Below are positions 1 to 11,091 of a stretch of DNA of 64,000 bases, piece by piece. The stretch is taken from assembly GCA_017654935.2 (NCBI GenBank), contig CM065682.1, forward strand, positions 35,089,651 to 35,153,650. Reading direction: 5' to 3'. Under the pieces are notes generated by a model. That model worked only from the letters and a program-made list of their open reading frames with translations, was not told the DNA's origin and made no database searches. A program made the position numbers and the translations under genes. How positions within the stretch are numbered: position 1 is the first letter of the stretch; every line of letters begins with the position of its first letter. The DNA comes from Phymorhynchus buccinoides (Eukaryota; Mollusca; Gastropoda; Neogastropoda; Raphitomidae).

Positions 1-608
1 AGAAAATGAATTGTAGCAGACGACATGAAACTGACAATAACTTGAGGCTAAATATGATTGTCAGTGGGTGATGGGCCCTGTTAGGGTTAACTCAGCGATG
101 CTTATAGCAAATTATGGGGGTTTTTGGGAAGTAAAAAAATAGCCTAACCAACCTAAGATGAAATTAAATAGAAGTGATACAATCAATAAATACAAAATAA
201 TTGAGAGAAATAGGTAGTTACACCAAATGAGATCGAATTAACACCAACAACTATGAAGTGAATGCGTGAATGCAAGAAGCAACCCCCTACCCGAACCCCT
301 ATATTTCGATAGGGGGCAGGCTGGAGACCGGTGAAGTTAAAGCTACAATGTAGCAACATGCTAACGCAAACGCAAATGCTTACCGCAAGCGTAAAGCAGA
401 GATGCGTTACCTTAAAGTTGAAATCCTCTGTCAATAAAAACGTCCAGTGTTCAGTATACCATTTTTGAAGCGAGAAAAAACCCACGTAATTTCACGGAGT
501 TAGACGGTAAGCTATGAATCTACTCACTTTACTAATGATTTCCTTAACGCATTTAGTGTGGGGAGAAGGTTACCTTGGATATGTATAAGTGTATTATTAT
601 GCATAAAG

Positions 609-2664
609 GGACAACATCGGTATAGCTCCACTGAAGTCTAGATGTACCCTCCACAGCGACGCTAAGTCCAAAGTAGAAACTCTACTAAAACAGTTTTCAT
701 CCGTATTCACCCGCGACACCTCCCAGTCTTCACTACCCAATCTACGCCAGTATAAGCCCATTGCTAACCTGAAAATAACAAGAGAGGGAGTGGAGAAGTT
801 ACTCAGAAAAATGCAAACCTCAAAAGCCCCTGGACCAGATCAACTTCCCAACAGGATACTGAAAGAGTGTGCAGCCGAACTGGCACCCAGCTTAACAAGG
901 ATGTTCCAGAAGTCCATTGACTCAGAGTGTGCAGCCGAACTGGCACCCAGCTTAACAAGGATGTTCCAGAAGTCCATTGACTCAGAGTGTGCAGCTGAAC
1001 TGGCACCCAGCTTAACAAGGATGTTCCAGAAGTCCATTGACTCAGGTACTCTCCCAACTGACTGGACAAAGGCCAATGTCACCCCGGTCTTCAAAAAGGG
1101 AGACAAACATCAAGCTGAGATCTACCGTCCAGTCTCCTTAACATCAGTGCCTTGTAAGTTATTGGAACACATTATCTGCAAACATTTAATGGATCATCTT
1201 GAGAAAGAAAATATCCTTACAAACCTCAACCACGGCTTCAGAACTGGTTTCCCCTGCGAAAACCAGCTCATCACAACCCTCCACGACCTAAGCAGAAATT
1301 TTGATCTAGGCAGGCAGACAGACATTGCCATTCTCGATTTCTCCAAGGCCTTTGACACCGTCCCCCATAACAAGCTTCTGTATAAACTAAGCAGTTATGG
1401 CATCTCTGGGCCCTTAAATTAATGGTTGGAACATTTCCTTACCAGGCGGCACATGAAAGTAGTGGTAGATGGCGGAGAATTAAGTGAGACGACAGTGGAC
1501 TCAGGAGTACCCCAAGGTACAGTGCTGGGACCTTTGCTGTTCTTATGTCACATAAATGACCTCCCAGCCGCAGTCAAGTCACAAGTTCGTCTGTTTGCCG
1601 ATGATTGTCTTCTGTACCGACCCATCAACTGCCAACAGGACCATCATATTCTGCAGTCTGATCTCAGGGAGTTGGAGAAGTGGGCTAATACATGGGGCAT
1701 GAGGTTCAATGCGAAAAAGTGCTACATCCTCAGCATCCGCCCCAGGTCATCACACTTCTACTTATTGACTCACCATCACTGACGACCTCAGATGGACGGC
1801 ACACATTGACAACATAGTCAATAAGGCAAGTGCGACTCTAGGGTTCTTGCGCAGAAACCTATGCTGCTGCCCAGCTGAAAGTAGGCACACAGCATACATC
1901 TCCTGGTGCGATCCACCCTCGAGTATAGTGCGTCAGTTTGGGACCCGCACCTCCAGAAAAATATAGACAGGCTGGAGAGCATCCAGAGGCGTGCGGCTCA
2001 CTTCATCATCCAGAATTACAAAGACCGCACCCCTGGATGCATCTCAAACATGCTCCAACAACAGGAACTACCTCCACTACAAAGAGGAAAGAACAACGCC
2101 TCACCCTGTTTTTTAAGATCATCAGGGGTGAGATGCCAGCTTTACCAGCGGAACAGTTTCTCAAACCTGTGGCCCAGACAAAAAGAAGAATAGTGCCCCG
2201 CCTAGAGAAGGACCACATAACAATTAACGTGGTGTCTAGTATGACCAGAAACAACAGCCAGTGCTTTGTGGTTGAGAGTTTAAATACTATCATCTTCAAA
2301 AATTCATTCTTTCCACGGACAACAACCAAGTGGAACAGCTTGCCAGACAATAATTATACTCACCATGTCGTCGGCCAGCCAGTTCAGGAGTGCTGTGTCT
2401 GATCGCAGGCACAGCAATCAACCAGCACACTGAACTTAAGGTGGGGGCCCCAGTTACCATACTAGTGGTGCTGGGGGTCGGCTAGTCCAGCTGTTCGTCA
2501 GTTGGATAAACAGCAAATCGTGTAGCCTGCCAATAAATAACCCCCCAAACTTCATTCAAATTTTTTTTTTGTGGTGTAGATTATATAGTGCTCTCCCCAG
2601 TTTTTCCCCAGCTGGCGTTTATATCCAAGTTGGATTCTGCCAGCATCGACCCATCAAGATCAAG
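609..2664 (+). pseudogene. 5'-truncated non-LTR retrotransposon (CR1/Jockey-like), broken reverse transcriptase
   Basis: Reverse transcriptase motifs occur in order: KAPGPDQLPNRILK near 825, the YRPVSLTS region near 1120, motif A (ILDFSKAFDTVPHNKLL) near 1330, motif B (GVPQGTVLGPLLF) near 1505 and motif C (LFADDCLLY) near 1590. The C-terminal LEYSASVWDPHLQKNIDRLE segment follows near 1920. An in-frame TAA at 1420-1422 and a frameshift near 1770 break the frame, and no endonuclease domain is present, so the copy is dead and 5'-truncated. The ends are set by comparison with the LINE-free copy at 60.5-62.1 kb. The element starts GGACAACATC, ends with two ATCAAG units, and is flanked by AAAG (605-608 and 2665-2668), the probable target duplication. 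The clade assignment is inferred. Confidence 0.88.
865..1044 (+). repeat. 60-bp in-frame triplication inside the reverse transcriptase
   Basis: Three consecutive 60-bp units (865-924, 925-984, 985-1044) each encode the 20 residues starting ECAAELAPSLTRMF. They differ by a single synonymous-type change (gcc to gct). The reading frame stays open through all three. Reverse transcriptases of this type normally have this segment once. Confidence 0.95.
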
Positions 2665-3500
2665 AAAGTGCACAACAAAGTGATTAATAGAATGCATAAC
2701 GAACGCATGGGTAACTGTACAACATCCCAGGCTTTATTTTTGGAAGCACTGTAGGGGTGTACACGTAGACCATGCCTCCTTCTGGGTGTATTGGTGATGT
2801 GCACCATGTAGATTTAATATGTCAAAATATTGCGGTCCTCCCACCCCAACTCCCTTCTCTCTTTTTTGAGCTCGTAATAATGATGTCATTGTGAACAAAA
2901 CCATACACAAGCGCGCATACGCACGCACGCATACACGCACGCATACACACACACACATACACTCAATCAGAGAGAGAGATTGGATCTGTGATTATGTACA
3001 TCTATGCTAGATCTCGATTCTAGATCTTTTCACTTAGAACGCATATTTTAGATTTAGAAAGATCTAATATGAAGATCTCGACCCTAGATTTGGCGACCTG
3101 ACGCATCTGCACTCATATGACAGGAGGCTATCTGAGTGATCGACGAAGTGGAAGAGATAAAAATATGTTTTTGAGCACAGATCACTGTCTCAGATTGTTT
3201 TGCGTCTCATTTGATCTAAATACAAAGTCTAGATATTTTAACAGTAAAAGACAGCTGAATGTTTACATATTTTTATAATTTGAAAAGAATTCACTTTAAG
3301 TTTAAAGTACAGTTTTTAGAACCCAGTACGCGATGGCCTGTATTTACGGTGCGCACTGACCCCTACCTGTACGCAATGACCAATGTGTCATAGTATTCAG
3401 AAATCCGTTTGCGTCTAGAAAACGGTTTCAGTTACAAACCAGAGCGTTGGTACAGTGGAAGCAGAAACATTTTAACAGACACTGGTGATCTAAACCATTT

Positions 3501-4000
3501 NNNNNNNNNNNNNNNNNNNNNNNNNNNNNNNNNNNNNNNNNNNNNNNNNNNNNNNNNNNNNNNNNNNNNNNNNNNNNNNNNNNNNNNNNNNNNNNNNNNN
3601 NNNNNNNNNNNNNNNNNNNNNNNNNNNNNNNNNNNNNNNNNNNNNNNNNNNNNNNNNNNNNNNNNNNNNNNNNNNNNNNNNNNNNNNNNNNNNNNNNNNN
3701 NNNNNNNNNNNNNNNNNNNNNNNNNNNNNNNNNNNNNNNNNNNNNNNNNNNNNNNNNNNNNNNNNNNNNNNNNNNNNNNNNNNNNNNNNNNNNNNNNNNN
3801 NNNNNNNNNNNNNNNNNNNNNNNNNNNNNNNNNNNNNNNNNNNNNNNNNNNNNNNNNNNNNNNNNNNNNNNNNNNNNNNNNNNNNNNNNNNNNNNNNNNN
3901 NNNNNNNNNNNNNNNNNNNNNNNNNNNNNNNNNNNNNNNNNNNNNNNNNNNNNNNNNNNNNNNNNNNNNNNNNNNNNNNNNNNNNNNNNNNNNNNNNNNN
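3501..4000. other. Assembly gap (500 N)
   Basis: Exactly 500 unknown bases sit at the centre of the inverted repeat. The round number suggests a placeholder rather than a measured gap. Long palindromes often break assemblies at the centre of symmetry. Open reading frames crossing this block are meaningless. Confidence 0.98.
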
Positions 4001-4813
4001 ATGTTTCTACTTTCACTGTACCAACTCTCTTGTTTGTAACTGAAAGCGTTTTCTAGACGCAAACGGATTTCTGAAAACTATGACACATTGGTCATTGCGT
4101 ACCGGTATGGGTCAGTGGCGCACTTTAGATACAGGCCATCGCGTACTGGGTTCTAAAAACTGTACTTTAAACTTAAAGTGAATTCTTTTCAAATTATAAA
4201 AATATGTAAACATTCAGCTTTCTTTTACTGTCAAAAATATATAGACTTTGTATTTAGATCAAATGAGACACAAGACAATCCGAGACAGTGATCTGTGCTC
4301 AAAAACATATTTTTATCTCTTCCACTTCGTCGATCACTCAGATAGCCTCCTGTCATATGAGTGCAGATGCGTCATGTCGCCAAATCTAGGGTCGAGATCT
4401 TCATATTAGATCTTTCTAAATCTAAAATATGCGTTCTAAGTGAAAAGATCTAGAATCGAGATCTAGCATAGATGTACATAATCACAGATCCAATCTCTCT
4501 CTCCTGGATTGAGTGTATGTTGTGTTGTGTGTATGCGTGCGTGTATGCGTGCGTGCGTATGCGCGCTTGTGTATGGTTTTGTTCACAATGACATCATTAT
4601 TACGAGCTCAAAAAAGAGAGAAAGGGAGTTGGGGTGGGAGGACCGCAATATTTTGACATATTAAATCTACATGGTGCGCATCACCAATACACCCAGAAGG
4701 AGGCATGGTCTACGTGTACACCCCTACAGTGCTTCCAAAAATAAAGCCTGGGATGTTGTACAGTTACCCATGCGTTCGTTATGCATTCTATTAATCACTT
4801 TGTTGTGCACTTT

Positions 4814-6877
4814 CTTGATCTTGATGGGTCGACGCTGGCAGAATCCAACTTGGATATAAACGCCAGCTGGGGAAAAACTGGGGAGAGCACTATATAATCT
4901 ACACAAAAAAAAAAAAATTTGAATGAAGTTTGGGGGGTTATTTATTGGCAGGCTACACGATTTGCTGTTTATCCAACTGACGAACAGCTGGACTAGCCGA
5001 CCCCCAGCACCATCTAGTATGGTAACTGGGGCCCCCACCTTAAGTTCAGTGTGCTGGTTGATTGCTGTGCCTGCGATCAGACACAGCAACCTCCTGAACT
5101 GGCTGGCCGACGACATGGTGACTATAATTATTGTCTGGCAAGCTGTTCCACTTGGTTGTTGTCCGTGGAAAGAATGAATTTTTGAAGATGATAGTATTTA
5201 AACTCTCAACCACAAAGCACTGGCTGTTGTTTCTGGCCATACTAGACACCACGTTAATTGTTATGTGGTCCTTCTCTAGGCGGGGCATTATTCTTCTTTT
5301 TGTCTGGGCCACAGGTTTGAGAAACTGTTCCGCTGGTAAAGCTGGCATCTCACCCCTGATGATCTTAAAAAAAACAGGGTGAGGCGTTGTTCTTTCCTCT
5401 GGTTTGTAGTGGAGGTAGTTCCTGTTGTTGGAGCATGTTTGAGATGCATCCAGGGGTGCGGTCTTTGTAATTCTGGGTGATGAAGTGAGCCGCACGCCTC
5501 TGGATGCTCTCCAGCCTGTCTATATCTTTCTGGAGGTGCGGGTCCCAAACTGACGCACTATACTCGAGGGTGGATCGCACCAGGAGATGTATGCTGTGCG
5601 CCTACTTTCAGCTGGGCAGCAGCATAGGTTTCTGCGCAAGAACCCTAGAGTCGCACTTGCCTTATTGACTATGTTGTCAATGTGTGCCGTCCATCTGAGG
5701 TCGTCAGTGATGGTGAGTCAATAAGTAGAAGTGTGATGACCTGGGGCGGATGCTGAGGATGTAGCACTTTTTCGCATTGAACCTCATGCCCCATGTATTA
5801 GCCCACTTCTCCAACTCCTTGAGATCAGACTGCAGAATATGATGGTCCTGTTGGCAGTTGATGGGTCGGTACAGAAGACAATCATCGGCAAACAGACGAA
5901 CTTGTGACTTGACTGCGGCTGGGAGGTCATTTATGTGACATAAGAACAGCAAAGGTCCCAGCACTGTACCTTGGGGTACTCCTGAGTCCACTGTCGTCTC
6001 TCTTGATTCTTCGCCATCTACCACTACTTTCATGTGCCGCCTGGTAAGGAAATGTTCCAACCATTAATTTAAGGGCCCAGAGATGCCATAACTGCTTAGT
6101 TTATACAGAAGCTTGTTGTGGGGGACGGTGTCAAAGGCCTTGGAGAAATCGAGAATGGCAATGTCTGTCTGCCTGCCTAGATCAAAATTTCTGCTTAGGT
6201 CGTGGAGGGTTGTGATGAGCTGGGTTTCGCAGGAGAAACCAGTTCTGAAGCCGTGGTTGAGGTTTGTAAGGATATTTTATTTCTCAAGATGATCCATTAA
6301 ATGTTTGCAGATAATGTGTTCCAATAACTTACAAGGCACTGATGTTAAGGAGACTGGACGGTAGATCTCAGCTTGATGTTTGTCTCCCTTTTTGAAGACC
6401 GGGGTGACATTGGCCTTTGTCCAGTCAGTTGGGAGAGTACCTGAGTCAATGGACTTCTGGAATATCCTTGTTAAGCTGGGTGCCAGTTCAGCTGCACACT
6501 CTGAGTCAATGGACTTCTGGAACATCCTTGTTAAGCTGGGTGCCAGTTCGGCTGCACACTCTGAGTCAATGGACTTCTGGAACATCCTTGTTAAGCTGGG
6601 TGCCAGTTCGGCTGCACACTCTTTCAGTATCCTGTTGGGAAGTTGATCTGGTCCAGGGGCTTTTGAGGTTTGCATTTTTCTGAGTAACTTCTCCACTCCC
6701 TCTCTTGTTATTTTCAGGTCAGCAATGGGCTTATACTGGCGTAGATTGGGTAGTGAAGACTGGGAGGTGTCGCGGGTGAATACGGATGAAAACTGTTTTA
6801 GTAGAGTTTCTACTTTGGACTTAGCGTCGCTGTGGAGGGTACATCTAGACTTCAGTGGAGCTATACCGATGTTGTCC
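4814..6877 (-). pseudogene. Second copy of the broken LINE, in the right palindrome arm
   Basis: Mirror copy of the LINE at 609-2664, with the same truncation, the same in-frame stop before the WLEHFL segment, the same downstream frameshift and the same CTTT/AAAG flanks (4810-4813 and 6878-6881). It has an additional stop in the fingers region near 6278, where the left arm reads Glu. The shared lesions show that both arms descend from one LINE insertion that was already damaged before the arms were duplicated. Confidence 0.88.
6442..6621 (-). repeat. 60-bp in-frame triplication, right-arm copy
   Basis: Mirror of the triplication at 865-1044. One unit carries an Ile where the others have Met. 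Its presence in both arms dates it before the arm duplication. Confidence 0.95.
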
Positions 6878-7487
6878 CTTTATGCATAATAATACACTTA
6901 TACATATCCAAGGTAACCTTCTCCCCACACTAAATGCGTTAAGGAAATCATTAGTAAAGTGAGTAGATTCATAGCTTACCGTCTAACTCCGTGAAATTAC
7001 GTGGGTTTTTTCTCGCTTCAAAAATGGTATACTGAACACTGGACGTTTTTATTGACAGAGGATTTCAACTTTAAGGTAACGCATCTCTGCTTTACGCTTG
7101 CGGTAAGCATTTGCGTTTGCGTTAGCATGTTGCTACATTGTAGCTCTTCACCGGTCTCCAGCCTGCCCCATATCGAAATATACTTAGTGGGTTCGGGTAG
7201 GGGGTTGCTTCTTGCATTCACGCATTCACTTCATAGTTGTTGGTGTTAATTCGATCTCATTTGGTGTAACTACCTATTTCTCTCAATTATTTTGTATTTA
7301 TTGATTGTATCACTTCTATTTAATTTCATCTTAGGTTGGTTAGGCTATTTTTTTTACTTCCCAAAAAAACCCATAATTTGCTGTAAGCGTCGCTGAGTTA
7401 ACCCTAACAGGGCCCATCACCCACTGACAATCATATTTAGCCTCAAGTTATTGTCAGTTTCATGTCGTCTGCTACAATTCATTTTCT

Positions 7488-7956
7488 TTAGTTCTTTCCA
7501 AATTGTATTACTCCAAACGCTGAAAATTATCTTCCTAAGTTGGAATTGTATACAGTGAGGTCAGTTTGAGTTTTATTTTTTAGGCTAATTTGTTACTGAA
7601 TTAAGTTCAAGTGTTCTCATTGTATCTGTAGTAAAAATTATAAAGCTTTTTTTTTTTACTCGATATTTAGGCGCCCGTGGGCCTAAATATGTAGGTCGTG
7701 TGTCTAGTTCTACTGAAATGATCTATGACAGCTCAAACGAGCTCTGTTTTGTGATCAATTATTGATTGCTGAAAAACACAAAGTGCATATATATTGTCAT
7801 TTTCATTACTTGAACACCTTCTGCTGGGTTCCATAAACATCTTCAGGGGACAGTTTAATGGATTGTTTTGACCCAAATCGAAAGCTCAAAATCTCGTTCT
7901 GAATTCGGAATTTAGATACATGACCGTCAGCCAAAGGCGACAGCCGAATAGGGTGC
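7488..7956. other. Non-coding, one short hairpin
   Basis: No gene seen. A 10-bp perfect inverted repeat (ATATTTAGGC / GCCTAAATAT, 7663-7672 and 7681-7690) with a GC-rich 8-base loop stands out. The rest is AT-rich without recognisable features. Confidence 0.6.
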
Positions 7957-8484
7957 TGTTAACCGCCGTTTTTTGTCCTAATTCAAAACGGCGGGGCTAG
8001 AACCGCCGTTTTGTCCAAATTTTCTATTATGATTTAGACAAAACGGCGGGTTGGACAAAACGGCGGCCGATTTTGAACCGTCGTTTTGTCCAAATAAAAG
8101 TTGGAGTTATAAAAACTCATTCTTGACAAGTTCTCATTAAAAAAAAAATCTTTGTTAAATAAAATGAATAACAAGCTGACCACTGACACTGGTCACTTTG
8201 GCCTAATTTTACCGTTTGAATGCTAATTAGTGTATTAGGAGATCATATGAACAATTGTTGATGTCGTTGACCAGTGGTCAGTGTCACTGACCAATGGTCA
8301 CTTTGGCCTATTTTCACTGTTTGACTGCAAATTAGTGTATTAGGAGATCATTTGAACAATTGTTGATGTGGTTGACCAGTGGTCAGTGTCACTGACCAGT
8401 GGTCACTTTGGCCTATTTTTACTGTTTGACTGCAAATTTGTCTATAGACAAAACGGCGGAATTTGGACAAAACGGCGGTTAACA
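7957..8484. mobile_element. Short foldback (MITE-like) element, family FB
   Basis: The ends are inverted repeats (TGTTAACCGCCG ... CGGCGGTTAACA), flanked by GTGC on both sides (7953-7956 and 8485-8488), a possible 4-bp target duplication. Near the left end the word CCGCCGTTTTGTCCAAAT recurs in alternating orientation. The interior holds about two units of an about 105-bp repeat containing the dyad TGACCAGTGGTCA. No protein is encoded. The same family forms the larger element at 48879-50336. The transposon superfamily is not clear. Confidence 0.8.
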
Positions 8485-9022
8485 GTGCCTGACAAAAGAT
8501 GCAATTTTCAGTAAAATGATTGAGGTTTCCGAAACAAAATGTAATCTGAACAAAAGAAGAAGATTTGAATTAAATTGTTAAATGGGTGTTTGTATGTTGC
8601 GTTGCTTTAATTTAAATGCGTTGAGATACGGAATCGATCACGCATGAAGTACGCCTCCACCGTCATGACGTACGTATCTTCCACCGTTTGCGTGTGTTTT
8701 TTCACGCGATAAATTACGATACGTAACGCATCTCAAGCTTGACAGTAAAGTTGAAATTCTCTAATAGCTTTTTACAGCCTTAATGCTAAGGGGGGGTGCA
8801 TTAGATAACAAAAAATACTAACGACGAACGAAAGGCTAAGAACCAGAACTTGTAAACATAATGACTGAAATGAAAGAAAACATTTATTTAAGTAACTGTG
8901 TTAACAACAATCATTAAAGCAATAATTTGAAAAATGGTATAGAGAAGTAGAGAAGGAATAAACGTATTGAAAGAAAATGAAAATGGATTGACGTGGCCCC
9001 TTTAGAATATCTAGGATTTCAA

Positions 9023-9059
9023 GGGGGGGGTGGGGTGGGGGGGGGGGGGGGGGGGGGGG
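9023..9059 (+). repeat. G-tract, potential G-quadruplex
   Basis: An almost uninterrupted run of G with two T interruptions. Several G-runs of more than three bases meet the usual G-quadruplex pattern. The exact length in such a tract is unreliable. Confidence 0.8.
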
Positions 9060-10439
9060 TACACACTGACCAAACAAACGCACAGATAATTCAGTACTCT
9101 AGATCATTACCAAATATGGATGTTCCTGCTTACAGGACAGGATGTAGGCCCTATGTTTTCTCACACCAAAGAACTAAACTTTTCATAACAATGAAGCTCT
9201 AAACATTGTGACAAAAGATAGGCGAGCGTTTATGCACGTCAGTTACGTTTTTTTCAACCGCCACAACATTAATTAATTTTTCGGTTTGCATTTAAAAACT
9301 GTGTCAACATGTAAAAGTCCTTGTTCTGCACACGAGTCAATAACTTTTCATTTCTTAAAACAAAACATTTTTAATGGTTAAAATATCTCCGAATGCCACG
9401 TCAGTTACGTTGGAAATAGTTATTACTAAAAACAAATATACTGTAAACGTGTAGGGCATTTATTTGATCAGGTGTTATATAAATACGAGCAACATGGTCT
9501 AAATGGAACTAGAGTAAGACAGGGCGAAAGCTGATCATCGTTCGTGCTTTATTGAATGTTTTGCAGGGATGTGTTCTTAGTGGGCCACGATTTAATGATA
9601 TAAAAAAAAGATGATTTTGACCCCCAAAAAAGATGCTTGTGGCAAAAGAAAAGACCATCTAACCCTAACCCTAACCACGGAAAGAACCAAGAAATAGAGC
9701 AGGAGGGTGTAAATCTACATATTTGCCGAGAAATCGATGTACAAAGCCATGCACTTATACTATTTTTTTGCTGGAACCATTCCTTTTTTTGGTTGATAAA
9801 TTTTAAGTCGTTCTTAATTCGTTTGCATAAGGAGTAGAAAAGGCAGGCTTTTTTTTACAGACTGGGACTCATCACCTGTAGTGCGCCTTGCTAAATGGGT
9901 GCAAGCATACAGCTGGCTCTTACTTCACTGCTGGCCCACCTTACAGCGTAGTGATGCACGCCATCTGAATGAAGGGCCAAATGGCACTATTTCTGTAGCT
10001 GTTGTTGACAAACGAGTGAGGGAGATGGGGGTTGGGTGGGGGTTTTGGGAGAAGAATAGAATCAAGCAAGATTGAAGAAAGTCTAGAGAGCGGACAGCGT
10101 CGTTCTGGAGTTTGATCGTCTTGATCGCCTTGCTACAAAACATTATAACGATTTCAAACCGTCGCTTCTAAAAAGAAACTGTTCAATAACAAAATCTCAA
10201 ATGTTAGCCTATACAATGAGCGCGTCTAATCGCCCAACTGGGGATTACTCTACCGGTTTTTATTACTTCCATTTTGTACATGTTATAAATGAGGCAAAAT
10301 CTATTCTTTCCATGCATGAGCGAGAGAGAGAGCGAGACAGAAAAAAAGGGAGTTAAGTCTCCGTTGCAAGGAAACTGCCTCTAAATGAAACGCCACCTGG
10401 TGTCAAGGGCTAAGCACGATAACTCCACCTAAACAGTCC

Positions 10440-10760
10440 ATTCATAATCATGCATGAAAACCGCCTCACACTATCCAACAATTTAGTTGGAAGAAAATTC
10501 AGCTTTCTTTTCGTTTGACAGAGTGAGTAGGGATCACAAAATGCAAAATTTTGGTTGACCTGCCAACCAGGTCGAAATAAATAATTGGCGACTGTACCAT
10601 TTACTTCAAACTCACTATGGCAGTTGTGGGAATACAGCAAAATGCTTGTTTATAGGGTAAATTCGACACACTGCTACAAGCAGCTGAATAGTTCACATCT
10701 GAATTTTCTTCCAACTGAATGGTTGGATAGTGTGACACGGCTTTTAGGAATATGATTGGA
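10440..10760. repeat. Inverted-repeat element, possible MITE
   Basis: The segment with CACACTATCCAAC at about 10467-10505 recurs inverted at about 10697-10736, and similarity extends outward (ATCATGCATGAAAACCG against ATCATATTCCTAAAAGCCG inverted). Arms are about 55 bp and the spacer about 190 bp. There is no coding potential and the target duplication was not resolved. Confidence 0.6.
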
Positions 10761-11091
10761 AAGCACCCAACCACTTCTCTTTATTTTCGAGTTATTTAGC
10801 AAGCCAGTTTAGTTAATTAAAGTTGTTCTCGTCCACGTGGTGTTGTGAAGGATTGATTAAGTTGGCAATCACTGTCGTATTACACCACAATTTATTAAGT
10901 ATTTCGATTTTTATTTACAAGAATGCTTAGTCATTCGGTGATTAGAATATGGGTTTACATTGTTTATTTTGTAAGCTGTAATGACTATTTTTGCAAGGCG
11001 ACCCTATATAGTTCAGACATTATATCACGCCAAATTTGGTGGTACTTTAGCAAAAACAAATAAACAAAACAAAAACACACACAACCGAATA

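Larger units (their letters stand above)
1..3500 (+). repeat. Left arm of a large inverted repeat
   Basis: The sequence from position 1 is the near-identical reverse complement of the sequence ending at about 7487, and the match continues inward to the N gap. The arm consists of a host repeat (1-608 and 2665-3500) interrupted by a LINE (609-2664). Small substitutions and length changes in simple repeats separate the arms, so they are not exact copies. Because the match starts at base 1, the palindrome may extend left of the window. Confidence 0.93.
4001..7487 (-). repeat. Right arm of a large inverted repeat
   Basis: Reverse complement of 1-3500. The host repeat occupies 4001-4813 and 6878-7487 and the same LINE lies between, on the minus strand. 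The arm carries its own changes, including an extra stop codon in the reverse transcriptase reading frame near 6278 and several amino-acid differences. After about 7487 the sequence becomes unrelated, or its partner lies outside the window. Confidence 0.93.
8485..11091. other. Non-coding stretch
   Basis: No gene is recognisable. It contains a G-tract (9023-9059), three telomere-like TAACCC units near 9660 (too few to be meaningful) and an inverted-repeat element at 10440-10760. It lies downstream of the receptor gene's 3' end. Confidence 0.6.

Noticed and set aside
803..1106. Minus-strand open frames over the LINE triplication
   Set aside because: Mirror-frame translations of the 60-bp repeats; the reverse transcriptase frame is on the plus strand.
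3409..4062. Open reading frames crossing the N block
   Set aside because: They consist almost entirely of unknown bases and have no meaning.
8901..9202. Pro-rich and Gly-rich open frames
   Set aside because: Created by the G-tract at 9023-9059.
9658..9677. Interstitial telomere (TAACCC units)
   Set aside because: Only about three units; expected by chance in simple-repeat-rich DNA, and the protostome or mollusc telomere repeat cannot be tested here.
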